Source: Ornithinibacillus contaminans | Lineage (GTDB): Bacteria; Bacillota; Bacilli; Bacillales; Amphibacillaceae | DNA length: 64,000 bases | Assembly: GCF_001038425.2 (NCBI RefSeq) | Contig: NZ_LDPV02000049.1 | Coordinates: forward strand, 1-64,000 | Reading direction: 5' to 3' | Shown here: piece after piece, positions 27,111 through 35,393 of the stretch | Layout: the number at the start of each line of letters is the position of its first letter | How positions within the stretch are numbered: the first letter of the stretch is position 1 | The notes under the pieces: generated by a model | Databases searched by the model: none | Seen by the model: only the letters and a program-made list of their open reading frames with translations | What the model was told of the DNA's origin: nothing | Position numbers and translations under genes: made by a program

Positions 27111-28070
27111 TTAATGTCCAGTAACATCTCGTTTGGTGAAGAAAGTCCAGGAAAGTACCATGAATATCGCATAATATACAGCTAACATTGTAATGGAAAA
27201 TCCAAGTGACATTCCGTCAATCCAATGAGAATTTCCATCTGCATATACTTGTAAGTCTGTATTAGCAAAAAGAATATATTTTACCCAATCATAGTTACTA
27301 AAGAATCCTACAATGGAATTCCCCGCCATCATTAAGAAAATAGCGATACCGATTGCTAAAGAGCTGTTTCGGAAGACAGATGAAATCATAAAGGCAAATG
27401 TCGCCATCATGACAAGATTTACTAAGCCGTACCCGTAGCCGGATACTATTTCGCCTAGGATTGAAACATATTCCAGTCCACTAGATTTCTCCATAACTAT
27501 AGATGGATTGATACCATCAAATCCGAAGAAGAGGGCACCAACAATGTAAGAAAAGAAAAGAAGTGCTAGCAGTGTGATAAGTGCAAATAACAGAACCGAA
27601 ACATATTTCGATAATAAGAGCTTCGATCTGGAAATCGGGCGTATCAGAAGTAACTTAATTGTCCCTAAGCGAAATTCGCTTGCGACAATTCCTGCTGCAA
27701 TAATAATCGTAAATAAGCTTACAAGTGAAAGTAATCCTACATTATCTAACGTGAATTGGAAGGCGCCATATCCTTCTGGTTGAATATCATGCTCCAAATA
27801 ATAATTATTCGTTGCAATTATACTATTATTGAAAGAGGCCATATATTCATCGTCTTTGCCTTCTTTTGTTAAAACGTCATTTTCTTTTTGTAATTGAGAC
27901 TCCCAATTATCGTCACTATAAGAGGTTACGGGGTCATCAAACGTTAGCGTAAGTGTGGCGATACCAATCGTTAAAATTGCAATGATGCCATACATAATCC
28001 AAGTGGATTTTCGGACATATAATTTTAATTGTTCATTGTATACAAGTTTCAAGAAATTACCCAATGACAT
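27111..28070 (-). CDS. ABC-2 type transporter permease
   Basis: This protein of about 319 residues has one N-terminal membrane segment, a roughly 80-residue external loop (YSDDNWESQLQKEN and following), and five further segments, including the ABC-2 signature region EFRLGTIKLLLIRPISRSKLLLSKY. It is the membrane half of an exporter with the ATPase encoded directly upstream. The gene overlaps the ATPase end by 14 bp. The start is uncertain among ATG 28070, TTG 28079 and TTG 28065, because GGAG lies only three bases from the ATG. The substrate is unknown; bacitracin- or antibiotic-resistance exporters look like this. Confidence 0.8.
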   Translation of the reverse strand: MSLGNFLKLVYNEQLKLYVRKSTWIMYGIIAILTIGIATLTLTFDDPVTSYSDDNWESQLQKENDVLTKEGKDDEYMASFNNSIIATNNYYLEHDIQPEGYGAFQFTLDNVGLLSLVSLFTIIIAAGIVASEFRLGTIKLLLIRPISRSKLLLSKYVSVLLFALITLLALLFFSYIVGALFFGFDGINPSIVMEKSSGLEYVSILGEIVSGYGYGLVNLVMMATFAFMISSVFRNSSLAIGIAIFLMMAGNSIVGFFSNYDWVKYILFANTDLQVYADGNSHWIDGMSLGFSITMLAVYYAIFMVLSWTFFTKRDVTGH

Positions 28071-28983
28071 TCTCTCCAATCAAATCAAAGAATTTATCTT
28101 CCAAGCTAGTTTTCGAAACATCTACTTGATAGATGGATATGTTCTGTTTTACAAGTGCTTGTATTAGGGATGGTATCATTGCTTTCTCGTAGGAAAACGA
28201 CAAGGTGTCACCATCTAATACAGCGTCTATATTAAAGCTAGATTTCAGTAGTTCTGTAGCTTGTGCGATAGGAGAGACCTCCATCTTCACCTGGCTTAAT
28301 GTCTTAGCTTCTGAATCCGTATTTGCCTCATTAACAGCTTGTATGGCAATCATTTCACCATTTTTAATAATGCCAATCCGATCACACATCTGCTCAATTT
28401 CGGATAATAAATGACTCGAAATAATGATAGCGACCTTTTCCTCTGTTGCTAGTTTACGAATATAGTGCCTGATTTCACGAATGCCTGCAGGATCTAATCC
28501 GTTTGTTGGTTCATCTAGAATTAAGATGGACGGCTTATGTAATAAGGCTTGTGCTATCCCTAGGCGTTGTCTCATACCTAAGGAGTATCGCCCTGCTTTT
28601 TCCTTAATGGCTTTTGTCAGTCCAACAAGCTCCACGACTTCTTCAATTCGTTCATCTGTTATGCCGGGTACCATACGAGCATAATGCTTTAGATTTTTCC
28701 AGCCGGTCAAAAATGGATACATCTCTGGATTTTCTACGATTGCACCAACTTCAGCGATGGCATTTTTAAAATCATTTTTTATACTATGACCAACTATCCG
28801 GATATCACCATCAGTAAGCTTCATTAATCCAACCATCATTCGAATGGTAGTTGTTTTACCTGCACCGTTTGGGCCGATGAAGCCGAATACTTCTCCTTTA
28901 TTAATGGAGAAATCTAAGCCTTTTATAATTTCTTTTTTTCCTATTGTCTTCTTGACTCCAATTAATTCCATGGCTGCCTGCAT
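28057..28983 (-). CDS. ABC transporter ATP-binding protein (BcrA-like)
   Basis: This 308-residue ATPase has Walker A GPNGAGKTTT, the signature YSLGMRQRLGIAQALL, and Walker B LILDEPTNGLDPAG with a following SSHLLSEI H-loop. The C-terminal roughly 90 residues form the regulatory extension typical of BcrA/CcmA-type exporters. It pairs with the ABC-2 permease that follows. GGAGGAG precedes ATG. The upstream DUF4064 gene ends 25 bp away, so a three-gene transcript is likely. Confidence 0.88.
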   Translation of the reverse strand: MQAAMELIGVKKTIGKKEIIKGLDFSINKGEVFGFIGPNGAGKTTTIRMMVGLMKLTDGDIRIVGHSIKNDFKNAIAEVGAIVENPEMYPFLTGWKNLKHYARMVPGITDERIEEVVELVGLTKAIKEKAGRYSLGMRQRLGIAQALLHKPSILILDEPTNGLDPAGIREIRHYIRKLATEEKVAIIISSHLLSEIEQMCDRIGIIKNGEMIAIQAVNEANTDSEAKTLSQVKMEVSPIAQATELLKSSFNIDAVLDGDTLSFSYEKAMIPSLIQALVKQNISIYQVDVSKTSLEDKFFDLIGENVIG

Positions 28984-29008
28984 GTCATTACTCCTCCGTT
29001 TTTATTAT

Positions 29009-29434
29009 TTAGGGTGCTTCAATAATTGTATTTGGTTTCCGCGTTAAGCAAAGAATTCCGGCAATAAGGAATAGAATTCCACTTAGAATTCCGCCACCAC
29101 CAGTAATAATGACATAAAGAACACCTGTTGCAATTAAAATGATACCTGCAGCAACTGGTCTGTTGTCTCCTTTTAGGAAAACCATTGCAACAATGCCTAA
29201 GATGACGGCAATGATTGGCATGATGACTACAATGATTCCTCCAGTGGCGAGGACATCAAATAGCAAATCAATATCTTCCGGTGTAAGTAAGAAATCTTCC
29301 TGATTGTCTAACAAGAAATCTCGTAAATAATCCTGATTGTTTTCCATCCATAGACGTACTGCGCCAACCAAAATCGAAAAGACGTAGAATACAATCCCGA
29401 TAATTCCTAACGTAATTTCCGCTGTTCGTTTCAT
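29009..29434 (-). CDS. DUF4064-type membrane protein
   Basis: This 141-residue protein has four hydrophobic segments. Acidic residues lie between the first two (DNQEDFLLTPEDIDLLFD), and the C-terminus is glycine-rich and hydrophobic. It resembles the DUF4064 family, whose function is unknown. ATG 29434 follows AAGGGGGG; a longer reading frame upstream has no ribosome site. Position suggests a role with the ABC exporter downstream. Confidence 0.7.
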   Translation of the reverse strand: MKRTAEITLGIIGIVFYVFSILVGAVRLWMENNQDYLRDFLLDNQEDFLLTPEDIDLLFDVLATGGIIVVIMPIIAVILGIVAMVFLKGDNRPVAAGIILIATGVLYVIITGGGGILSGILFLIAGILCLTRKPNTIIEAP

Positions 29435-29596
29435 TCTGTAACCCCCCTTAAAAGTTAGTACTATCCTATACGATTTTAATACATAATTTGTTTCATTAAC
29501 ATGTATTCTTTGTAAATTCATCATGATATAGAATTTTGTGAATTTATCGCATATAATATAGCTAATTTAACATGTTAGTAAAAGAGGTGGAAAAAA

Positions 29597-30748
29597 ATGC
29601 GAGAGGTTGTTTTGATAGATGGGGTTCGAACCGCGGTAGGAAGAAAAGGCGGTTATTTTGCACATTATCGTGCTGATGATTTGCTTGCTGATGTTTTAGC
29701 GGAATTAATAGCGCGCACATCCATTCCAAAACAGGAAGTTGAAGATGTGATTGCTGGCTGTGTAACGCAAATTAATGAACAGGGTGGGAATGTAGCCCGG
29801 ACCGCAGCTCTTATTGCTGGATTTCCGGTAGCTGTTCCAGGTGTGACCATTGATCGTCAATGTGGATCCAGTCAACAGGCGATACATTTTGCAGTACAAG
29901 CGATTGCGGCGGGTGATATGGATGTAGTAATAGCAGGAGGCGTCGAGAGCATGACTCGTTCTCCAATGTCCGCCAATATGGGGGATGTAGTGCCAAGCGA
30001 ACGTTTGACCAAGCAATATGAAATAGTTAATCAAGGTATTTCTGCTGAAAAAATCGCTACAAAGTGGGAATTTACAAGAGAGCAGTTGGATAGTTATTCC
30101 TTTCAAAGTCATCAAAAGGCAGTCCGTGCGATTGCTTCAGGCGTATTTAAATCCGAGATTGTTCCGATCGAAGTAACCGATAAAGAAGGGAATAAACAGA
30201 CTATTACAGTCGATGAGGGACCGAGGAAAAATACCTCTTTAGAGGCGTTATCGATGCTGAAGCCGGTTTTCCAAGAGAATGGGATGATAACGGCAGGGAA
30301 TGCAAGTCAAATGAGTGATGGCGCGAGTGCAGTACTACTAATGTCACGGGAAAAAGCGAATGCTTTAGGGCTGAAACCAAAAGCGAGGATTATTGCCCGT
30401 ACAGTAGTTGGATCAGATCCAACCTTCATGCTAACAGGCCCCATCGAGGCAACTAAGCGTGTGCTAGCGAGTGCGGGTCTAACAATCGATGACATGGATC
30501 GGTATGAGGTGAATGAGGCGTTTGCTTCTGTTCCACTTGCTTGGCTAGCAGATACAAAAGCAAATCCAGAAAAATTAAATGTAAATGGTGGCGCAATAGC
30601 CTTAGGTCATCCTCTCGGAGCAACAGGAACGAAATTAATGACATCACTTCTGTATGAATTGGAACGTTCAAATGGACGATACGGTCTGCTTGCGATTTGT
30701 GAAGGAATGGGAATGGCGAACGCTACGATTATTGAACGATTACCATGA
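29597..30748 (+). CDS. Thiolase (acetyl-CoA C-acyltransferase)
   Basis: This 383-residue thiolase has nucleophile C89 in DRQCGSSQQA, the histidine motif GGAIALGHPLGATG, and the final catalytic block CEGMGMANA. The CEGMG form differs from the CIGGG of biosynthetic thiolases and is typical of degradative FadA-like enzymes. It would cleave 3-ketoacyl-CoA in beta-oxidation. No other fatty-acid genes adjoin it, so the pathway is unproven. AGAGGTGG precedes ATG. The perfect palindrome AGGGATCCCT lies ten bases after the stop. Confidence 0.88.
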   Translation: MREVVLIDGVRTAVGRKGGYFAHYRADDLLADVLAELIARTSIPKQEVEDVIAGCVTQINEQGGNVARTAALIAGFPVAVPGVTIDRQCGSSQQAIHFAVQAIAAGDMDVVIAGGVESMTRSPMSANMGDVVPSERLTKQYEIVNQGISAEKIATKWEFTREQLDSYSFQSHQKAVRAIASGVFKSEIVPIEVTDKEGNKQTITVDEGPRKNTSLEALSMLKPVFQENGMITAGNASQMSDGASAVLLMSREKANALGLKPKARIIARTVVGSDPTFMLTGPIEATKRVLASAGLTIDDMDRYEVNEAFASVPLAWLADTKANPEKLNVNGGAIALGHPLGATGTKLMTSLLYELERSNGRYGLLAICEGMGMANATIIERLP

Positions 30749-30927
30749 TGATGTTTTAGGGATCCCTGTAAAACAATTATCCTTATTAATCATGTATGCA
30801 TCCTTTTGTCTTACGGATACTAAGCGTATTGGACAACCATGTGGAAAAATGGAGAAATTGATAATTATTTGGAAAAATTTGCATGGATATATGATATGAT
30901 TAGTTAAAAAGATAGAGGAGCATTTGG

Positions 30928-32106
30928 ATGATAAGGGGAATTATGAAAGGGTCTTTTATACTGCTTTTCCTATGTTTTCTGTTAGTTGCTTGTAGTACAG
31001 GAACATCTGAGAATGGGTCTGGTGATGAAAAAATCGCTGCATCACATCCCGGTAAAAGCATTGAAAACAAACAACCGAAAGAAACAATGGAAATCAAACA
31101 AGAAATCTCCATTGCTGCCATTGGCGATATGCTAATTCATAATAGTGTGTATAACGATGCCAAAGTTGATGGTGGCTTTGACTTTAAGCCAATGCTTGAA
31201 CGTGTAAAACCATTTCTTAGTGATACTACGATATCGGTAGCGAATCAAGAAACAATGATTGGTGGCGAAGCATTAGGTCTGTCATCTTATCCTACCTTTA
31301 ACAGTCCGACAGAGGTTGGAGACGCACTCAAATGGGCAGGCGTTAATGTTGTCTCACTGGCGAATAATCATACGCTGGATCGTGGAGAAGAAGCGATTCA
31401 GCGTGCGATAGAGCATTGGGAAAGTATTGATATGATGTATACTGGTGCCTATAAGGATACGCAGGATCAGGATAACCTACGAGTATATGAAACGAAAGAA
31501 GGGGTATCAGTTGCCTTTCTTTCTTATACGTATGGAACAAATGGTATTCCTGTCCCAGAAGGAAAAGATTATTTAGTGAATTTAATCGATCAAGAACTAA
31601 TCGCTACGGCAATTGGCGAAGCAAAGGATAAAGCGGATGTCGTTGTTCTAAGCTTACACTTTGGTAATGAATATGAACGTATGCCAAATCAAGCTCAAAA
31701 AGATCTGGTTCAGTTTGTGGCAGATCAAGGAGTCGATGTTGTTTTAGGACATCATCCACACGTGTTACAGCCGATAGAGTGGGTAACTGGTGAAGCTGGA
31801 AATAAAACATTAGTTGCCTATTCTTTAGGAAACTTCCTATCTGGCCAGGATGAGTTTTATCGCCAAATCGGTGGCATGCTCAAGTTTTCAATCACGAAAA
31901 CACTATCTGGTGGGGAAACAACCATTGACGTCCATACACCGGAATTTCTCCCTACTTATGTGCGGTATGTAAATTGGAGGAATTTTGAAGTAATCCCGAT
32001 GTATCAATTAACAAATCAAGAGTTACCGAATGCAGTGCAACACTATGAAGAAATTAAGGCACATATGTCACAATGGATGCCAGAGTTAACATTTATAGAA
32101 GATTAG
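30928..32106 (+). CDS. CapA-family lipoprotein (metallophosphatase-like)
   Basis: This 392-residue protein has a signal peptide with lipobox LLVAC and a PGA_cap domain: IAAIGDMLIHNSVYND, ANQETMIGG, VSLANNHTLDRG, LHFGNEYERMPN and VDVVLGHHPHVLQPIEW. Members include CapA/YwtB, needed for poly-gamma-glutamate export or capsule synthesis. The fold is that of a calcineurin-like metallophosphatase. No capBC genes adjoin, so the name CapA would overstate the function. GAGGAG precedes ATG. Confidence 0.85.
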   Translation: MIRGIMKGSFILLFLCFLLVACSTGTSENGSGDEKIAASHPGKSIENKQPKETMEIKQEISIAAIGDMLIHNSVYNDAKVDGGFDFKPMLERVKPFLSDTTISVANQETMIGGEALGLSSYPTFNSPTEVGDALKWAGVNVVSLANNHTLDRGEEAIQRAIEHWESIDMMYTGAYKDTQDQDNLRVYETKEGVSVAFLSYTYGTNGIPVPEGKDYLVNLIDQELIATAIGEAKDKADVVVLSLHFGNEYERMPNQAQKDLVQFVADQGVDVVLGHHPHVLQPIEWVTGEAGNKTLVAYSLGNFLSGQDEFYRQIGGMLKFSITKTLSGGETTIDVHTPEFLPTYVRYVNWRNFEVIPMYQLTNQELPNAVQHYEEIKAHMSQWMPELTFIED

Positions 32107-32110
32107 TAAA

Positions 32111-32144
32111 AAAGCTCATCCAGATTCAATGGATGAGCTTTTTG
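32111..32144. terminator. Terminator after the CapA-like gene
   Basis: AAAGCTCATCCA pairs with TGGATGAGCTTT across GATTCAA, with T and A runs on either side. It also serves the convergent DUF1129-like gene. Confidence 0.88.
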
Positions 32145-32146
32145 TC

Positions 32147-32839
32147 TTACTTTGTAAGTCGGTATTTTTTATTTAGTATGACTGAAACAATATAAAGGAT
32201 AACACCGATTCCCGCGATATAAATGACAGGAATAGTGATGGGTACACCGAAGTCAGGCATGAAAATACTTCCTGCTAATGAAATTCCAATATAAGCGGTG
32301 CAAATTAACCATATTTGGAAAAACTCAACCCATTTTTTAACTTGCTTTTTACGGAACATGGTGCTTTTCATCCATTTTAATACTAACTTAACGAAGATAA
32401 AAAGTAATACTAAATCAATTAGTACGATAGTTATGCCGGATCCTAGTGAGAATGTAAATTCATTAGAACCTTTTTGAAAAAATTGATAGATGGCGTAGCT
32501 GATAACGCCATAAAGGATGCCTATGATACCTAGAAAATAGAAAACCAGATAAGAACCAAACAGGAGTGTTTTTGACTGCTTTTCACCAGGGATTTCTGCA
32601 ATCAGTTCATCGCAGTATTGTTTTAAATCATCACCAAATACATCATAGGCTGTTTTGTCTGCTGACTGTGCTTCAAGCAAGTGCTCCAATATTTCTAATA
32701 AAACTTCTTCGGTGTCTTGTTCCGATTTTTTGGCATTTAATCGAATGTAAACGAGCATATCTTCATAGATTTTTTTATTTTCTTCTGTTAACTTTTCTCG
32801 CATTTCATTGTTTAAGCGGATAATATCCTTTGAAATCAT
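32147..32839 (-). CDS. DUF1129-like membrane protein of a PadR module
   Basis: This 230-residue protein has a helical, charged N-terminal half (about 1-95) and four hydrophobic segments from about 97 to 222. The pattern matches the small family of membrane proteins encoded after PadR-type regulators in Firmicutes. Function is unknown. GGGGAGAAG precedes ATG 32839. The gap to the PadR stop is one base, so the two are cotranscribed. Confidence 0.7.
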   Translation of the reverse strand: MISKDIIRLNNEMREKLTEENKKIYEDMLVYIRLNAKKSEQDTEEVLLEILEHLLEAQSADKTAYDVFGDDLKQYCDELIAEIPGEKQSKTLLFGSYLVFYFLGIIGILYGVISYAIYQFFQKGSNEFTFSLGSGITIVLIDLVLLFIFVKLVLKWMKSTMFRKKQVKKWVEFFQIWLICTAYIGISLAGSIFMPDFGVPITIPVIYIAGIGVILYIVSVILNKKYRLTK

Positions 32840-32840
32840 G

Positions 32841-33170
32841 TTACTTCTCCCCTTTTTGAATAATGTTATCGACTGGAAGTTTAATGTTTTCCCATTGATT
32901 CTTAAATTCACGTAATGCCACTTGGCCGTCATTTGTGAGATGATAATACTTACGCTTAGGTCCAACTTCGGATTTCTGCAGGCTCCCTTGAATTAAATTT
33001 TCCTTTTGAAGTCGGAGTAATATTGGATAAATCGATCCTTCGCTAACATCATCTAACCCAAATTCCTGCAATTTAACCGAAAGCTCATAGCCGTATGTAG
33101 GCTGTTGATTGATGATGGATAAAATACAGCCCTCTAGTACTCCTTTAAGTAATTGACTACGTAATGACAA
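32841..33170 (-). CDS. PadR-family transcriptional regulator
   Basis: This 109-residue protein has the typical PadR winged helix: SQLLKGVLEGCILSII, PTYGYELSVKLQEFG, VSEGSIYPILLRLQKENLI and KRKYYHLTNDG. It probably represses its own operon. TTG 33170 is chosen because AGGTGA lies five bases before it. A GTG at 33179 is in frame but has a poorly spaced site. Inverted repeats just upstream are candidate operators. Confidence 0.85.
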   Translation of the reverse strand: MSLRSQLLKGVLEGCILSIINQQPTYGYELSVKLQEFGLDDVSEGSIYPILLRLQKENLIQGSLQKSEVGPKRKYYHLTNDGQVALREFKNQWENIKLPVDNIIQKGEK

Positions 33171-33192
33171 TACATTCACCTACCTTGTAGTG

Positions 33193-33223
33193 CAAGATAC
33201 CTGAAATAGAGATAGCTATCTTG
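33193..33223 (-). promoter_or_regulatory. Candidate PadR operator
   Basis: AGATAGCTATCT (33210-33221) is a perfect 12-bp palindrome. CAAGATA (33193-33199) is also inverted with TATCTTG (33217-33223). Both lie 20-55 bp upstream of the PadR start, where autoregulation would act. The match to any known PadR box is not established. Confidence 0.45.
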
Positions 33224-33326
33224 TATAACAAAATAGCTTATATTCAGTATACAACTTATTCTATAAAATGCAACCATTATTTGCTATGATAGATAGTAGC
33301 GTTTATTTAAAAGGAGAAAGATACGA

Positions 33327-34142
33327 ATGGAATGGAAAAATATATATCGTGGATTAATTATGGGTGCGAGTGACGTTATTCCGGGTGTAAGCGGAGGAAC
33401 GATTGCGGTGCTATTGGGGATATATGATCGTTTAATTGCAGCTATTAACGGATTATTAAGTAAGGAATGGAAAAAGCATTTAAGCTTTCTAATCCCGTTA
33501 GGAATTGGAATAGGAGCGGCTGTTTTATTATTAAGTCGGTTGATTGAATGGTTATTTGAGCATTATGCAGGGCCTACGCAGTTTTTCTTTTTAGGGTTGA
33601 TTATTGGTATTTTACCTTACTTGTTCCATCAAGCAGAGGCTAAAACGAATTTTAAAGCAACACATTACATATTGCTCGTTATCGGTGCTATCTTAGTAGG
33701 ATCTATGCTCTTCTTGAATGAAGGGGAAGGGATGGTTATTGAAACGGTAACAATGTCCACCTATATTCTCCTGTTCTTTTCTGGATTTATTGCAAGTGCA
33801 GCTATGATTTTGCCAGGGATTAGTGGATCGTTTATTTTATTGGTAATTGGTGTATATTCAACGGTAATCAGTGCAATCAGTAATCTGCAATTGGATATTA
33901 TTGCAGTGGTCGGGGTTGGGATTGTATTAGGAATTTTGACGATGAGTAAATTAATTAATTACTTCTTAGTGCATTTTCGTAATGCGACATTTGCCGTCAT
34001 TATCGGGCTTGTAATTGGATCTATTTTTGTTGTGTTCCCGGGATTGCCTGGTAGTACGACCATGGTTTTAATTAGTGTAGTAACCTTTGCGGTTGGGTTG
34101 TTTGTTGCCTTTATTTTAGGGAAAGTAGAATATAACGAGTAA
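33327..34142 (+). CDS. DUF368 membrane protein (PopT-type polyprenyl-phosphate transporter)
   Basis: This 271-residue protein has about eight membrane segments and two repeated motifs, SDVIPGVSGGTIAVLLGIY and AAMILPGISGSFILLVIGVY, which mark inverted halves of the DUF368 fold. DUF368 proteins were recently identified as undecaprenyl-phosphate translocases (PopT) that recycle the lipid carrier for wall synthesis, alongside DedA proteins. AAAGGAG precedes ATG. The thioredoxin-like gene 70 bp downstream may share its transcript, since no terminator lies between them. Confidence 0.85.
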   Translation: MEWKNIYRGLIMGASDVIPGVSGGTIAVLLGIYDRLIAAINGLLSKEWKKHLSFLIPLGIGIGAAVLLLSRLIEWLFEHYAGPTQFFFLGLIIGILPYLFHQAEAKTNFKATHYILLVIGAILVGSMLFLNEGEGMVIETVTMSTYILLFFSGFIASAAMILPGISGSFILLVIGVYSTVISAISNLQLDIIAVVGVGIVLGILTMSKLINYFLVHFRNATFAVIIGLVIGSIFVVFPGLPGSTTMVLISVVTFAVGLFVAFILGKVEYNE

Positions 34143-34211
34143 AGCAAACAATAAGACAAAGATGATGATAATGGATACAATGAGGGTAGTTAACAAAAAG
34201 GAGAGATAGAC

Positions 34212-34532
34212 ATGGAATATATCCAAACAATGGAAAAATTCAACGAGGTAATTCAAAGCGAAGATCCTGTAATCATAAAGTTTTTTGCTGATTGGTGTCC
34301 AGATTGCAAACGAATGGACATGTTTATTGATGGCGTGCTGGAGGAGTTCCAACATTATAAATGGTATGAGGTTAACACGGATGAACTTGAGGGAATTGCT
34401 GGGAAATATGAAGTAATGGGCATACCAAGCATTCTAATCTTCCAACGCGGTGAAAAACTAGCACATCAGCATAGTGCATTCACAAAATCACCGGAATCCG
34501 TCACAGAATTTCTTCATCAACAATTAGGATAA
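34212..34532 (+). CDS. Thioredoxin-like protein (YdbP type)
   Basis: This 106-residue protein has a thioredoxin fold with active site ADWCPDCKRMD and the cis-proline loop MGIPSILIF. The CPDC dipeptide centre, instead of CGPC, fits the small thioredoxin-like proteins such as B. subtilis YdbP. It is probably a cytosolic thiol-disulfide reductase; the partner is unknown. AGGAGAGA precedes ATG. Confidence 0.82.
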   Translation: MEYIQTMEKFNEVIQSEDPVIIKFFADWCPDCKRMDMFIDGVLEEFQHYKWYEVNTDELEGIAGKYEVMGIPSILIFQRGEKLAHQHSAFTKSPESVTEFLHQQLG

Positions 34533-34554
34533 GAGTAAATCAGCTTGGCACACA

Positions 34555-34660
34555 AGTGAAATGGTAAGGTAAAAAGACGAACAAGACACTAGCCGCCGAT
34601 GGAAAGCGGGTAACGTGCAACGTGCAACCACGTTCGGATTTTACCTTATCATAACACTTT
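34555..34660. other. Long imperfect palindrome between convergent genes
   Basis: The arms 34561-34582 and 34632-34652 pair over 14 bases (one G-T), then after a small internal loop over five more (CGAAC/GTTCG). Outside them AAGTG and CACTT also match. The enclosed 49 bases hold CCGC/GCGG and a tandem CGTGCAA repeat. It lies between the thioredoxin-like gene and the convergent VOC gene, and could be an elaborate two-way terminator, a small mobile palindrome, or an RNA. Confidence 0.55.
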
Positions 34661-34666
34661 TGTTCT

Positions 34667-35314
34667 TTAGATCAATTCAAAGCCTAATTTCTCATCATTA
34701 TTAAAAACAATCTTGGTGTTTTGTAGTGAAAATTGATTGGAAAAGCTTTTCTTTGTTTTCAGTTGATAGATATGGCTAAATGCATCTTTGTCAACACCAC
34801 TGTATGATACGTTGGTTATTGCTTGAGAATTAGTTAGACTGATGGGTGATGGACCATTCGAAGGATGTATCCATTCAATTAAGAATGGTAGCATACCAGT
34901 TTGGTAATCATATGTCGGAAAAAGCATGCGCCATTTTAAAACTGTCCCATCAGGTTGCTGCCGCTTTCCAAGGAAGGGACCTTTATAAGGTATATTATTT
35001 TCTTCAAAATGGGTGATATAGTCATCCATCTGATCGGTTCGTAGGGCAAATTGAAAAGGACCAGCTTGATTTTTCTCATGTAGAAATACTAAATGCTGAA
35101 TGAGAGGGTTATCACTTTGCTTTGCTATAGTAATATCTCGAATTCCTAGCCATTCAATATAGCTCTCATTTGAAAAATAGGCGAGATAGTTGTAAGTTCC
35201 CCAATGTTCGTGTTCGCCACCCTTTATTGCTTTAATAGCAAGCCTTTTGTTAAATGAAACACTATCTTTTTCTGCGTTTTTCCCAGCAATGACAATGTGA
35301 TCAAGTGCAAGCAT
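34667..35314 (-). CDS. VOC-superfamily (glyoxalase-like) protein
   Basis: This 215-residue protein has the N-terminal pattern LALDHIVIAGKNAE, a central FQFALRTDQMDDYITHFEENNIPYKGPFLGKR block, and LIEWIHPSNGP. This resembles glyoxalase_3-like domain proteins of Firmicutes. The enzyme activity is not known. ATG 35314 follows GGGAGGGAT; the longer upstream reading has no ribosome site. It is a single gene on the - strand. Confidence 0.72.
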   Translation of the reverse strand: MLALDHIVIAGKNAEKDSVSFNKRLAIKAIKGGEHEHWGTYNYLAYFSNESYIEWLGIRDITIAKQSDNPLIQHLVFLHEKNQAGPFQFALRTDQMDDYITHFEENNIPYKGPFLGKRQQPDGTVLKWRMLFPTYDYQTGMLPFLIEWIHPSNGPSPISLTNSQAITNVSYSGVDKDAFSHIYQLKTKKSFSNQFSLQNTKIVFNNDEKLGFELI

Positions 35315-35393
35315 TCTATATCCCTCCCTATTTTTATATGGTATTAATAATACCTTATCCAACTAGAAATGCAATTTATAGTACGGGTTTTCG

